Below, in pieces: positions 9,884 to 19,258 of a stretch of 64,000 nucleotides of DNA; within the stretch, counting starts at the first letter, position 1, and each line of letters begins with the position of its first letter. The stretch lies in NCBI RefSeq assembly GCF_008629675.1, contig NZ_VWOX01000005.1:249001-313000 (forward strand), given 5' to 3'. Made by a program: the position numbers and the translations under genes. This DNA is from Roseiconus nitratireducens (GTDB lineage Bacteria > Planctomycetota > Planctomycetia > Pirellulales > Pirellulaceae). The notes below the pieces were generated by a model. That model did not search any database. It was not told where the DNA came from and saw only the letters and a program-made list of their open reading frames with translations.

Positions 9884-11490
9884 GGTGCCGCCTCCGAGTC
9901 GGGCGGACGGACCGCTGCGACCGGCCGAATCGTGACGGATCCCGCGGGTGCTTCCTGCGCCGCGTCGAAACCATGGTAGCGATGGCAAAGGGTGCAGTCG
10001 TCCGATCCCCAAGTCGGCGTCGTCCCGAACATCGCTTCGATCTCTGGCGATACCGATTGCGGCAACGGATTCTTGGCCGGTCGATGGCAAGCGACGCATG
10101 ACTCGATGCCGGCGATCATGACCTGCGACTGATCCACCGGATCGGTCGTCTCGCCCGCCTGGTGGACCGCGGCATGGCAGTATTCGCATTGAATGCTGCG
10201 GTGTGCGGCATGATCGTACAGCCCCTTTCGCAACCACCGCGGAGGGATCATCGGATCAGCATTCCGTCGTCCCACCCGGGCAATCGCTTGATCAGTGTAG
10301 TCCTCCGGAAGGTGGCAAGTTTGACACTGGGCTTGGACACGTTGACGCGCCGCATCCAGGACGCCGTCGGGTAACCGCGTGGACACCGTCTCCGGCGCCG
10401 CCCCGACTCCGATGCCCGGCAGCGGTTCGCGACGCGAGTTGTCGCCGGGAAGTCGCGCCTGGCCGCGCGCCCGCGCACCCAGAATCGTCGCCGACAACAA
10501 CAAGTCGACTTGGTCCCAGGGGGCGGCATGGGGCAACAAGGGGGCATCAGAAGTCGCGACACCGGGAGAGATTCCGTGACAACCCACGCAGTGTTGTTCG
10601 AAGCTGATCGTTTGGAAGTATCGGCCCAGTTCCAAGTCGGCGCCCTGGGTGCTGCGGCCCTCCGGGTTGCCGGACAATTGGTGGCAGTCATCACAATTCA
10701 ATTGCACCGGTGCGTCGTCGGACGCGGAGGCGCCACTTTCTTGCCCTCTGTCGTAGCGGCGACGCCACTGTGGCGATAAGGCCGCGTACGTCGTCCCGCC
10801 TCGTTGCCCCGGTTCCACCTGCCCAGGGCGAAGATGCTGTGCATGATCGAATCGGATTCGCCCCGGATCGGGATCCTTCAGGGATTGGAAATCGCCGTGA
10901 CCAGATCGATCAAATGCGACGGTGGACTCATCAACGCGTGGCGACGAAACGCAGACTCGCGACAAACGTTGATGGCAAATGGCACACTTGGCGTTCGAGA
11001 CGGCCACCAAATCTTTCTCGGCGCCCCGATGTTCGGCGTGACACAGCGAGCAATTTCGGTCGATGTCCTGGCCATCTTGGGTCATCCGTTCGTCGTGATG
11101 TGCGGCGACCTGATGACATCGCTGGCAAACCGACTCCAGATGATTTAAGGACGATTGGCGATCAATTCCCAGCAGCGTCAGCGCTTCGGCGGGCCCAAAG
11201 TCGGCGGGGCCTGCGGTCGCCTGCAAATCGATCGGCGTCCCCGACAGATGGCATGCTTCGCAGCGGTCTTCGAAATGGGCATGAACCGATGACAGCGGTC
11301 CGGTGCTGAACTGCGTGATCCGTTGCTCTGTTGCCTTGCCCGACCAGCCGAACAGGTACGCCGCGTACACCCCACTCGCCACCAGTGCGCCGGCAATGCA
11401 CACAAATCGCCAGCGCGAAAGATCGTCCCGCTTCCGGTAATAGTCGATCTGGATGCGTTCGGATCGCTGTTTTCCGGTTTCCAGAGACAT
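9880..11490 (-). CDS. Membrane-anchored decahaem cytochrome c
   Basis: 536 residues from ATG 11490. A single N-terminal membrane helix (about residues 28-48, WRFVCIAGALVASGVYAAYL) follows a charged cytoplasmic tail, with no cleavage site, so the haem domain should sit outside the membrane on an anchor. Ten CxxCH sites are visible: CEACH, CQRCH, CSLCH, CAICH, CDDCH, CVGCH, CQTCH, CEYCH, CVACH and CTLCH. The mixture of close and distant sites resembles cytochrome c3/c7-like modules joined in series. It lies 27 bp after the cytochrome b gene and overlaps the next cytochrome by ATGA. It probably takes electrons from, or gives them to, the membrane cytochrome b. No porin or outer-membrane partner was recognised in the window. 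Confidence 0.92.
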   Translation of the reverse strand: MSLETGKQRSERIQIDYYRKRDDLSRWRFVCIAGALVASGVYAAYLFGWSGKATEQRITQFSTGPLSSVHAHFEDRCEACHLSGTPIDLQATAGPADFGPAEALTLLGIDRQSSLNHLESVCQRCHQVAAHHDERMTQDGQDIDRNCSLCHAEHRGAEKDLVAVSNAKCAICHQRLSRVCVSSPRVDESTVAFDRSGHGDFQSLKDPDPGRIRFDHAQHLRPGQVEPGQRGGTTYAALSPQWRRRYDRGQESGASASDDAPVQLNCDDCHQLSGNPEGRSTQGADLELGRYFQTISFEQHCVGCHGISPGVATSDAPLLPHAAPWDQVDLLLSATILGARARGQARLPGDNSRREPLPGIGVGAAPETVSTRLPDGVLDAARQRVQAQCQTCHLPEDYTDQAIARVGRRNADPMIPPRWLRKGLYDHAAHRSIQCEYCHAAVHQAGETTDPVDQSQVMIAGIESCVACHRPAKNPLPQSVSPEIEAMFGTTPTWGSDDCTLCHRYHGFDAAQEAPAGSVTIRPVAAVRPPDSEAAP

Positions 11491-11517
11491 TGGCAGGTGG
11501 TGGAGGTTGGAGCTCGA

Positions 11518-12480
11518 TTACCAGAACTTCAGTGCGGTCCAAACATGAATCCCCAACAGAATCGTCACGGCCACTGACAATCCGATGTGCACCGGCAACC
11601 AGGTGTGCAACAGTCGGTGCACCCGACGTTGAAGATCGAACTCACGCCGCTGGTCGCACAAATCCTGCAACACGTCGATGACGGGCTGGCTTTCTTCGTG
11701 GCACGCTTCGCGGAGTCGACGAAACCACCGGTCCGCGCCGTAGGACTGTCGCACCGGCGATTCCACGCGATCACCCTCACGGAGGTAAGGTTCGATCTGG
11801 TCAAAAGCGGACCACAGCGTTTCTCGATCGAAACGTCCTTCCGCGACATGCCGCGTCTGCAACGTTTTCCCCCGCGTCTTCCCGGCCTGACGCACGGCCC
11901 CCACCACGACGGCCCCGGCCGGCAGCAATTCCGGATCGGCGACTGCCGTCTCGATCGAAGCCACGTTGCGACCGCAGGCCCGGGTCAACAATTGTCGGGC
12001 GTCCCGCACCGCCTGGTCGCTGACAAACTGGATCTGATTGTAGATGGTTTCTCTGGGCAGATGCCGAAGCATCCATCGCGGCAGAACGTTCTGCACGGCC
12101 AAACCATAGACGCCGCTGAGGACCGTCAACACCAGCAAGATTAGCAGCGTCGCGGGAAGCCAACCGCCCAGGTGAAACCCGCAGTGCACGATCGCCAGCG
12201 GTAGCGATGCCAGACCCATCCACAGGTGAGCCGCCATCCAGTACTTCGTGGGAATCAGCCGAAACCGCCGCAATGCCTTGCGCGGCCAGAGCAGCATCTC
12301 CGACAAAATAATGGCGCCCGCGATCACGCCGCACAACAAGCCTGACCAACTGCCTCCACCCACCCACGTCCCCGCCGCCAGCGACTGTCGGAAGTAAAGT
12401 GTCATGCAGACGGCCGTGAGAACCGCAACGGGAATCGCGAACCCCAGGTGCAATTTCAGCTGACCACGCGACACAATCAA
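11518..12480 (-). CDS. Membrane cytochrome b (di-haem, b561/ferric-reductase-like)
   Basis: 320 residues; the start is read as TTG 12480, since no ATG lies in frame before the first membrane segment. Hydrophobic helices occur around residues 12-30, 45-62, 80-100, 105-128 and 294-315. Histidines suitable for haem b lie in AAHLWMG, VHCGFH, LHTWLPVH and LGIHVW. A soluble, charged insert of about 150 residues separates the helix groups. It is the first gene of the minus-strand operon and would carry electrons across the membrane or to quinone, linking the cytoplasmic NuoEF/Fe-S module to the external multihaem cytochromes. The family assignment is by pattern only: no complete textbook b561 motif is present. 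Confidence 0.75.
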   Translation of the reverse strand: MIVSRGQLKLHLGFAIPVAVLTAVCMTLYFRQSLAAGTWVGGGSWSGLLCGVIAGAIILSEMLLWPRKALRRFRLIPTKYWMAAHLWMGLASLPLAIVHCGFHLGGWLPATLLILLVLTVLSGVYGLAVQNVLPRWMLRHLPRETIYNQIQFVSDQAVRDARQLLTRACGRNVASIETAVADPELLPAGAVVVGAVRQAGKTRGKTLQTRHVAEGRFDRETLWSAFDQIEPYLREGDRVESPVRQSYGADRWFRRLREACHEESQPVIDVLQDLCDQRREFDLQRRVHRLLHTWLPVHIGLSVAVTILLGIHVWTALKFW

Positions 12481-12699
12481 AGTTCATTTCTCCCGGGAGA
12501 GCTTCCTGACGACACAACGAATTCAGTCGCTGCAATTGATTTGACCGTACCAATCCGTTCCGCGGACACCCGTGCAACGTGACTCATTCCTGCAGATCTG
12601 CGCAAAGCCGACCGGCACATCCAAAAACGCGGCCATTGAGTCGCAACGGATGACGATAACGATTTTGAAAGGCGTTCTCCTTTGTCGCCAGCCGCCGCC

Positions 12700-14556
12700 A
12701 TGAAATTCTTTTCCCACCCCGACCGTTTCGCCGCACTCCGCGTCGCCATCCGTATCTTGGTGATCGGCGGTATCGTAGCCACCGGCATGTCAACGTCCGC
12801 ACAAGACGGCGTTCCACGACGGAACCTGACGTTGACAGCCTCCCGCAGCGCCACTCCGCTGACAACGCCAAGCATTCCGTTCTCCGCCACGCCCAACGTA
12901 GCGGATTCTCTGACACTGGACCGCTTGCACGGCCCCATTCTACGTGACGATCTTGTGGTCCGCGGCGCCCAGTCCTGCGCCGCCGCCAGCTGCCACGGTG
13001 GACCACGCCCGGGCGTTGCCCAGCCGCACGCAAGACGTGGCGCAGCCTACACGCTGTGGCTGGAAAACGACCCGCACGCACGCAGCTGGCGGACGCTTTG
13101 CAGCCCACCAAGCGTGCAAATGATGCGTCGTTTGGGAATCCTGGACGTCAACAGCCAAATCCTGGATCGATCGGGGTACGACAATTGTCTGGCCTGTCAC
13201 AACAGCATGCAGCGATTCAATCGGTCGCTAACCGGTACGGAAATTCACTCGGCGGACGATGTCGTTCAGACGTTTCGCCGGGAAGGTGTCGGCTGCGCCG
13301 CCTGCCACGGACCGGCACAACATTGGATTGGCGCACACACCCGGCAAGACTTCGACGCCGAACACGCGACGTCCTTGGGCTTCGTGCCGGCGGCAAATCT
13401 GTATGCCCGGGCCCGAATGTGCGCCGCCTGCCACGTCGGTGACAAAGACCGCGACATGAATCACGACATCATCGCAGCGGGACATCCACCACTGCGATAC
13501 GAGTTCGCCACCTTCCACGCGCGACTGCCCAAACACTGGCGTGAAGACGGGGATCCCGATGGTCCCCTCAATGAAGCACAACAGTGGCTGGCCGGACAAA
13601 TTGCGGCCGCCGACGCCCATTTGTCATTGCTGCAGTCGCGCGCTTCCGAATCTCTTTCGATCAGCCAGTGGCCAGAACTCGCTGCCATGGATTGTGCTTC
13701 CTGCCACCACTCGCTGGGCTTTGACACGCGGCGCATGCCCCTGACGACGGATCGCTCCGCGACCGCCAGGGCATCGGATTGGGACACCGCCGGGCTGCGG
13801 TGGGTGATCCAAGACCGCTTGGACCATCAGCACGCCATGCAGCTTGATTCCGAATTGCTCGAGGCGCTCGATCAGGTCCGCGCACTGCTGAATGAATCCC
13901 CGCGTCCGAATCCCGAACGGATGGTGGCGGCCTGCGGCCACGCCCGGGTCTTGCTGTCGCGGTGGCTTGATGCCTTGGCACCCTCGGGCAACACAGCACC
14001 GATGCAAAGCGAACATCTGGGACGGATCGCTGCCAACGCTGCGGGAGATCCCGAGACGTTTCAGACTTGGGAATCAACCGCGCAATGGTACCTGGCCGCC
14101 GTTGCGGCGCGTCTGGCATGGGCCGATCAACCCGCCGCCTTGGCCACCGCCCGCCGATTGAGGGTCGGACTCCGCTATCCCGATTCTTTGGACAGCCCGC
14201 AGTTTTCGAAAGCCGAATCCGACGAAGTGCTGGCCCGCCACGACGCCCGTGCGCTCGCGATCAGTTTGTCGCGTTGGCTGGGTCCGGTGCGACCGCAGCC
14301 GGCGGAGCCGGGATGGGACGACCGGCCGTGGCGACCGGACGAAACGGACCCACCACGCCTGGAAGCCTTGCTGAAGGAAGTGGATCGTCGTTGGTTGGAA
14401 CAAAACCAGAAACTGCAGGATGAAATGAAGTCGCGGCCGTCCGAAGCCGCACCCGACGATGACACGCCGGAGAAACCGAAGCTAAGATCACGGGAAGAGA
14501 TTCGGCGCGAACTGGAAAACCTGTTCCAGAATCTGGAAGCGCCCAACGGCGAATGA
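12700..14556 (+). CDS. Exported pentahaem cytochrome c
   Basis: 618 residues from ATG 12700 (an in-frame TTG at 12682 is less likely). The signal sequence runs through about residue 34 (IRILVIGGIVATGMSTSAQ). Haem sites: CAAASCH (Cx4CH), CLACH, CAACH, CAACH and CASCH, with NHDIIAAGHPPLRYEF matching the histidine-rich segment of the cytochrome at 8504-9883. The C-terminal 200 residues are helical and charged, with no haem motif. It is transcribed divergently from the cytochrome b operon across a 219-bp gap that probably holds both promoters. Its stop overlaps a possible ATG of the next gene, so the two cytochromes are probably co-transcribed. Confidence 0.9.
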   Translation: MKFFSHPDRFAALRVAIRILVIGGIVATGMSTSAQDGVPRRNLTLTASRSATPLTTPSIPFSATPNVADSLTLDRLHGPILRDDLVVRGAQSCAAASCHGGPRPGVAQPHARRGAAYTLWLENDPHARSWRTLCSPPSVQMMRRLGILDVNSQILDRSGYDNCLACHNSMQRFNRSLTGTEIHSADDVVQTFRREGVGCAACHGPAQHWIGAHTRQDFDAEHATSLGFVPAANLYARARMCAACHVGDKDRDMNHDIIAAGHPPLRYEFATFHARLPKHWREDGDPDGPLNEAQQWLAGQIAAADAHLSLLQSRASESLSISQWPELAAMDCASCHHSLGFDTRRMPLTTDRSATARASDWDTAGLRWVIQDRLDHQHAMQLDSELLEALDQVRALLNESPRPNPERMVAACGHARVLLSRWLDALAPSGNTAPMQSEHLGRIAANAAGDPETFQTWESTAQWYLAAVAARLAWADQPAALATARRLRVGLRYPDSLDSPQFSKAESDEVLARHDARALAISLSRWLGPVRPQPAEPGWDDRPWRPDETDPPRLEALLKEVDRRWLEQNQKLQDEMKSRPSEAAPDDDTPEKPKLRSREEIRRELENLFQNLEAPNGE

Positions 14557-14672
14557 ATCAGATGTGCCTTGTTTCCGCCGCCGCGTCTCCGCCATCAATG
14601 CACGCCACACCACAGAACGTCCGTCCGAACGTAAAGCGATCGTCCGCTGGACGTTTCGATCGGGGTGAAACG

Positions 14673-16490
14673 ATGTCACGTGAACCCAGCAAACGCATGA
14701 ATCAACGAAACACGATCCCGTTGACGCCGATCGTCGCGTTTGTTTGCCTGATCAATCTGATCGGGGGCGTCTCGGCAATGGCCCAGGCGATTCCATCGTC
14801 AAGGCTTGAGGATCGGTTGAGCGACCCCGTCTACATGACGTGGGTTTCCTACCCGTTGGTCGGTGAGTGTGTTCGTTGCCACGTCGACGGGCCGGGCGAG
14901 GGAGAAATCGCCGGTGGAAAACTGACCAGTTTTGTCCGCCGCCAGGAAATGATGTACTGGCTGGAACGGGACAAACACGCAATCGCCCGGAGACGGATCG
15001 AGCCGCTGAAGCCGGAAGATCGCGAAGCGGAGGCAATCCAGCTGGCCGAGTGGCTGTCGGAGAAACAGGCCCAAGCGGTGCGCGCGTTTGCCGGCCAAAG
15101 CCGACAACTGGATCCGTCGAAGTTGGGCTTTGACAAAGCCGCGATCCGTCAATGGTTCGGTACCAGCAATCAGCTCAGCCGCCGCATCTGTGACAAACTG
15201 TATGGCGTCGACCAGGTTGACACGCCGGAGGGCTACAACCGATTCCGTCAAGATTGCCTGACGTGCCACGGAGGACACCAACCTGGAGCTGGCGGATTTG
15301 AGCGTGATGCGTCCCCGGAGCAGACGCAGTTGGGAATCGACTGCCTTCATTGCCACCAGAACGGTGATCGCGATGCCTGGGCGTTGTTGCACCAACGCCC
15401 CGATGACTGGCGACTGAAACCTCCGGCCGAGAAACAATCGTTGGGGATGAAGGACCTGGTTTCCACCTCCAACCAGGCCGCTTTGTGCTTCGATTGCCAC
15501 ATCGGCAACCGCGACAAGCACATGTTTGTGACTCATTCGATGTATGCGGCAGGCCATCCGCCGCTGCCGTCCATCGAACTACAAACGTTCTGCGATCAGA
15601 TGCCCCAGCATTGGCAAACACCGGCACAACTGTATCGATCGCTCGCCGCGTCCCCGGATCGATCAGCTTACTTCGCATTGAATTATCCCAAACTTACGGA
15701 CTCGCTGCCGATCGAGCAAAACCACTGGGCGACGCGAAAAGTTTTGATCGGTGCACTCCAGGCGAAGGGACGGCAATTGGATTTGCTGCTGGAATCCACC
15801 GCTGCCGACCGGTGGGCCGACTATGCCCTGTATGACTGTGCCGCCTGTCACCATGAACTGAAATCCGACAGTGCCCGGCAGCGCCGGATGCTCGATTCAC
15901 CAGGGTTCCGCGACGCGCCCGGACGGCCGCGTCCTCACGAATGGCCCCTTCCGCTGTTAACCGTCGCCTATCAGGTTGCCGGGCCGGAACGTTTTTCGCA
16001 AGCAATCAATCGCGAACACCAGTTGGAACGCTGTTTTGCCGATCGTCCGTTCGGCAATCCGGATGCGGTGCGGGAGCAAGCCGCGGCGCTTCGCGATCAA
16101 GTCGACCAGCTGATCGCGGCGGCCGAAGCACGTCCCATCGACGGCAACTTGGCTCGGCGTGTGCTGGCCTCCCTGGCAGCCACCCCGGCGGCAGCGCTGG
16201 TGACCTACGATTCGGCACGACAGATTGCATGGGCGATGCAATCCATCGCGGGCGAATTGGCCAACTTTCAGCCCGACGCCGCTGCACTATTGGAACAGGT
16301 CCGTCGCTTGGGTGATGCGTCAGTAACGGGCGTCGATGCTTCATTGCCATCGGGACGGAGTCAGTTCATCTATCCGGATTCGCTGAAGGCGGACCTGAAA
16401 CGCCGAGCCGACTACGACCCAAACCGTTTCGTCACCGAACTTCGGAACCTTCGACCCTTGATCTCCGACGCCTCGGCGGACGGCAACTAG
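14673..16490 (+). CDS. Exported pentahaem cytochrome c
   Basis: 605 residues from ATG 14673. I chose this start because GGGGTGAA lies just upstream and the signal peptide (FVCLINLIGGVSAMAQ) then falls near the N-terminus. An ATG at 14553 overlapping the previous stop (ATGA) is in frame and would add 40 residues. Haem sites: CVRCH, CLTCH, CLHCH, CFDCH and CAACH, with a THSMYAAGHPPLPS histidine segment like that of its neighbours. The helical C-terminal third has no haem. It forms a pair with the preceding cytochrome and belongs functionally with the divergent redox operon. Confidence 0.9.
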   Translation: MSREPSKRMNQRNTIPLTPIVAFVCLINLIGGVSAMAQAIPSSRLEDRLSDPVYMTWVSYPLVGECVRCHVDGPGEGEIAGGKLTSFVRRQEMMYWLERDKHAIARRRIEPLKPEDREAEAIQLAEWLSEKQAQAVRAFAGQSRQLDPSKLGFDKAAIRQWFGTSNQLSRRICDKLYGVDQVDTPEGYNRFRQDCLTCHGGHQPGAGGFERDASPEQTQLGIDCLHCHQNGDRDAWALLHQRPDDWRLKPPAEKQSLGMKDLVSTSNQAALCFDCHIGNRDKHMFVTHSMYAAGHPPLPSIELQTFCDQMPQHWQTPAQLYRSLAASPDRSAYFALNYPKLTDSLPIEQNHWATRKVLIGALQAKGRQLDLLLESTAADRWADYALYDCAACHHELKSDSARQRRMLDSPGFRDAPGRPRPHEWPLPLLTVAYQVAGPERFSQAINREHQLERCFADRPFGNPDAVREQAAALRDQVDQLIAAAEARPIDGNLARRVLASLAATPAAALVTYDSARQIAWAMQSIAGELANFQPDAAALLEQVRRLGDASVTGVDASLPSGRSQFIYPDSLKADLKRRADYDPNRFVTELRNLRPLISDASADGN

Positions 16491-16507
16491 CTGAACAGCG
16501 CGAATTC

Positions 16508-16600
16508 CGGTGAGCCGCGTGGCGCTACCCGCGGGTTTTCTCGCCTCAACCGGCGGCGAGCGTCTTGCCGCTCATTGCACTGCAAATCGCGTTGTTTTTG
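16508..16600. repeat. Dispersed intergenic repeat, family 1, copy A
   Basis: This stretch reads GAGCCGCGTGGCGCTA, then CTCGCCTCAACCGGCGGC, then CTCATTGCACTGCAAATCGC. Close copies occur at 28382-28480 and 33892-34000. It contains short inverted segments and has no coding potential. It lies between convergent genes. Confidence 0.75.
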
Positions 16601-16650
16601 ATCGAATGTGGCGATGTACGGCCAGGCCCTGGTTACAAAGTTGGATCCCT

Positions 16651-16713
16651 CGTAGCGACCGTCGCCAGATGGTCGCATTGCGGCAAATCCCACGCTCTGG
16701 CGATCGTGGCTAC
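16651..16713. repeat. REP-like hairpin repeat, family 2
   Basis: A GTAGC-GTCGCCAGA arm is followed by CACGCTCTGGCGATCGTGG, an imperfect palindrome closing with GCTAC. The same unit recurs at 29941, 31883, 34037 and, in tandem, at 42646-42825. It sits between the converging cytochrome and ClC genes. Confidence 0.7.
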
Positions 16714-16777
16714 GCCAAGCAGCGGTGTCCAGGCAGGCCTTGTCTGGCGTTTTCTTGCCAGCGGGCACGATCACCGT

Positions 16778-18628
16778 TCAGCCCTCGGCAGCCGCCTGTT
16801 TGTGTTCCATCAATTTCTGATTGTAGGCCGTGATGGTCTCCTTCCGACGGAGCATGCCCATCAATCGGCCGGGCTCATCGGGTGAAATCACAGGAAGTTC
16901 GTCCAAGTTCATCGACGTGAACCGCTTCAGCGCGGTGTTCAGGTCGTCATCGGGAGAGACACTGACAAACTTGCTTTTCATGACGTCGCTGGCGACGGCC
17001 AATGACCAGATTGAGTCGTCAAACAAGTACGACCGGACATCGTCATCGGTAAAGATTCCGACCATCCGTTCCTGGGCATCGACGACCGGAAAGTAGTGCT
17101 GGTTGTTTTCCGCAAGACAGTGGATGATCGCGTCCAACGTCATCCCTTCGGGAATCAGGATGATTTTTCGACCTTGCTCGTAGACGTCGCGGACCTTCAG
17201 CCCCTCCAGCACATCGACAATGAAATCTCCTCGGTGGGCCCGTGAGTCCATCCGCGTCGGGACCTGGCGGCGATACAGTTTCCAGCGGCTGCAGGCGACG
17301 AACGTTAGCGACGTCACGAGCATGGTTGGTACAAGCAGTCCGAAGTCCCCGGTCAATGCACGGACCATGATGATCGTCGAAATCGGCGCTCGGGCGACGC
17401 CGGCGAAGAAGCCGGCCATCCCGACGACGGCAAAGGACTCCGGTTCGGCCACGACGCTCGGCCAGATCTCGTGAAACGCGAGCCCGACGGCGGCTCCCAA
17501 GCAACCGCCGATGATCATCGACGGACCGAACACACCACCCGATCCACCCGAACCGATCGTCAGCGACGTCGTGACGATCTTGACCAGCGCGATCGACAGC
17601 AACAGCGGCACCCCCACCGCAGCCGACTCCATCAACGTCTGCTGCAAGGTTCCGTAGCCCGTTCCCAGGACCGCCAAAGCTCGGACGTCACCGCCAAACG
17701 AATACAACATCGCCATCCCGAGCAGCCCCGCCAGGGCGGCACCGATTGCGGGACGCAAATGGGGAATGATCGGCAATTGCCGAAACCAAACGCCAAATCT
17801 CTCGAACGTGACGACGTACAAGATCCCGGCCAGAATCAGCAACACCGCCAGGAAGGCATAGGGGAACAACTCGATGGGGGACGAAAACGTGTGATGCAGC
17901 TCTCGGCCGAACAGTGGGGTGAAACGGGTTCCCTGAGGAAGGATTTGGGTGAAGACGCTGTAGGCGACGATCGATGACGTTGCCGCCGGGACAATCACAT
18001 CCGCTTCCAAATCGGCGTCGCTGTACAGGATCTCGCCCGCAAAGATGGCTCCGGCCAACGGCGCTCGAAAGATCGCGCCCACGCCCGCGCCCATTCCGGC
18101 AGCAAGCAGGATGCGACGGTCCCGGTGCGAGAGCCCCAGTGTCGTTCCCAGCCAGGACCCCATGCCCGCCCCCACCAAAGCGATCGGTCCTTCCTGGCCG
18201 CCCGACCCGCCTGTGCCCAGGGTGATCGCCGAGGCGATCGTCTTGATGACCGGGACGCGCGGGCGGATCACGCCCCGGCGATTGTGAAACGCGTCAATCA
18301 CCGTGTTTCCGCCGGCTCCGTCGGCCTCCGGCGCCAGCCAATAGACGATCACGCCGGAAACCAATCCACCGACCGTCATCACCAACACGATCATCCAGGG
18401 TCGAAACGGCGTGTCGGGTTCCCCGAAAAACGCGCGCTCGCCCCCCGCTACCGGCGGCATGTACCCGGCAAACTCTCCCAACGAGTACCGGACGACCATT
18501 TGGCCGAGCAGGTAGAAAACAATGGCGCCGATCCCGACGGCGATTCCAACCAAGATGGAAAAAACAAACCACCGCCCCGAGACACGCATGTCAAAGGCGT
18601 CAAGAAACCGGTGAAGGGCGTCTTTCAC
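16778..18628 (-). CDS. ClC-family chloride channel/transporter with C-terminal CBS pair
   Basis: 616 residues from GTG 18628. The ClC core has about ten hydrophobic segments and the conserved loops TGGSGGQEGP, with the gating glutamate at about E146, and GSGGSGGVFGPSM. The last 170 residues hold two CBS motifs (VRDVYEQGRKI... GIFTDDDVRSY and VASDVMKSKF... GMLRRKETI), which in this family bind adenine nucleotides and adjust transport. It ends a minus-strand run of CBS genes (19792 to 18767), with a 138-bp gap before it. The gating Glu being present favours an H+/Cl- exchanger, but channel versus antiporter cannot be settled here. Confidence 0.92.
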   Translation of the reverse strand: MKDALHRFLDAFDMRVSGRWFVFSILVGIAVGIGAIVFYLLGQMVVRYSLGEFAGYMPPVAGGERAFFGEPDTPFRPWMIVLVMTVGGLVSGVIVYWLAPEADGAGGNTVIDAFHNRRGVIRPRVPVIKTIASAITLGTGGSGGQEGPIALVGAGMGSWLGTTLGLSHRDRRILLAAGMGAGVGAIFRAPLAGAIFAGEILYSDADLEADVIVPAATSSIVAYSVFTQILPQGTRFTPLFGRELHHTFSSPIELFPYAFLAVLLILAGILYVVTFERFGVWFRQLPIIPHLRPAIGAALAGLLGMAMLYSFGGDVRALAVLGTGYGTLQQTLMESAAVGVPLLLSIALVKIVTTSLTIGSGGSGGVFGPSMIIGGCLGAAVGLAFHEIWPSVVAEPESFAVVGMAGFFAGVARAPISTIIMVRALTGDFGLLVPTMLVTSLTFVACSRWKLYRRQVPTRMDSRAHRGDFIVDVLEGLKVRDVYEQGRKIILIPEGMTLDAIIHCLAENNQHYFPVVDAQERMVGIFTDDDVRSYLFDDSIWSLAVASDVMKSKFVSVSPDDDLNTALKRFTSMNLDELPVISPDEPGRLMGMLRRKETITAYNQKLMEHKQAAAEG

Positions 18629-18766
18629 TTAACTGTTGGGGATCGAGAATGAGCGAGGACACCTAGCGTGATCCTTTCCTCGCACATTGGCAATCCACCG
18701 GGACGGCCTGGAAGCCGATTTTGTCGACCGTGAAGTCGGACCGTCGATGCGACCGCAGCCCTGGGT

Positions 18767-19255
18767 TCAGCCCAGATCCCGACTGCGAATGAACGTCATC
18801 ATTCGGCGGGGACCAACGATCCCCGCCACACTGCCGTCCAGCCGGAGTACCGGGACGTGGCGGTGGCCAGCGACGGCAATCGCTGCCGCGGCCGCGGCAG
18901 CCGGGTCCGTCTCGTACACCACCGTCGGATTGGTGGTCATGACCTCGCGGACCGGTCGCTCCGAAACCTTCGGGTAGCGTTCGGCAACACGCTCCAACAC
19001 GTCTCTTTCGGTAAGAATCCCTTGCAGCTGCCCGTCTTCGACCACCAGCAGACTGGAAACCTTGTGATCGGCCAGCACCTGCAATGCGTCACGGACCGTT
19101 GCGTCTGGACCAATGACCACGAAGGGCTGCGACGGGATCGATGCCACCTCTTCTTCACCCAGGGCCCGTTCCAGGTCGCTGGAGTAGACGCGTGGCTCAT
19201 AATTCGCCATCGGGTCTTCAAACAAAACCGGTTCGGAAGATTGGTTGCCGTTCAT
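18767..19255 (-). CDS. Two-CBS-domain protein
   Basis: 162 residues from ATG 19255. After a short linker come two CBS repeats: VIGPDATVRDALQVLADHKVSS... GILTERDVLERV and VREVMTTNPTVVYETD... GIVGPRRMMTFI. No other domain is attached. Stand-alone CBS proteins of this kind sense adenylate energy charge or act as partners for channels and kinases. Only 3 bp separate it from the upstream CBS gene, so the two are one transcript, and the ClC-CBS gene lies next downstream. Confidence 0.88.
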   Translation of the reverse strand: MNGNQSSEPVLFEDPMANYEPRVYSSDLERALGEEEVASIPSQPFVVIGPDATVRDALQVLADHKVSSLLVVEDGQLQGILTERDVLERVAERYPKVSERPVREVMTTNPTVVYETDPAAAAAAAIAVAGHRHVPVLRLDGSVAGIVGPRRMMTFIRSRDLG

Positions 19256-19258
19256 TTT

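Noticed and set aside
12631..12645. Possible -24/-12 promoter before the pentahaem cytochrome at 12700
   Set aside because: Weak match with the -24 T and three inner bases missing; not better than background.
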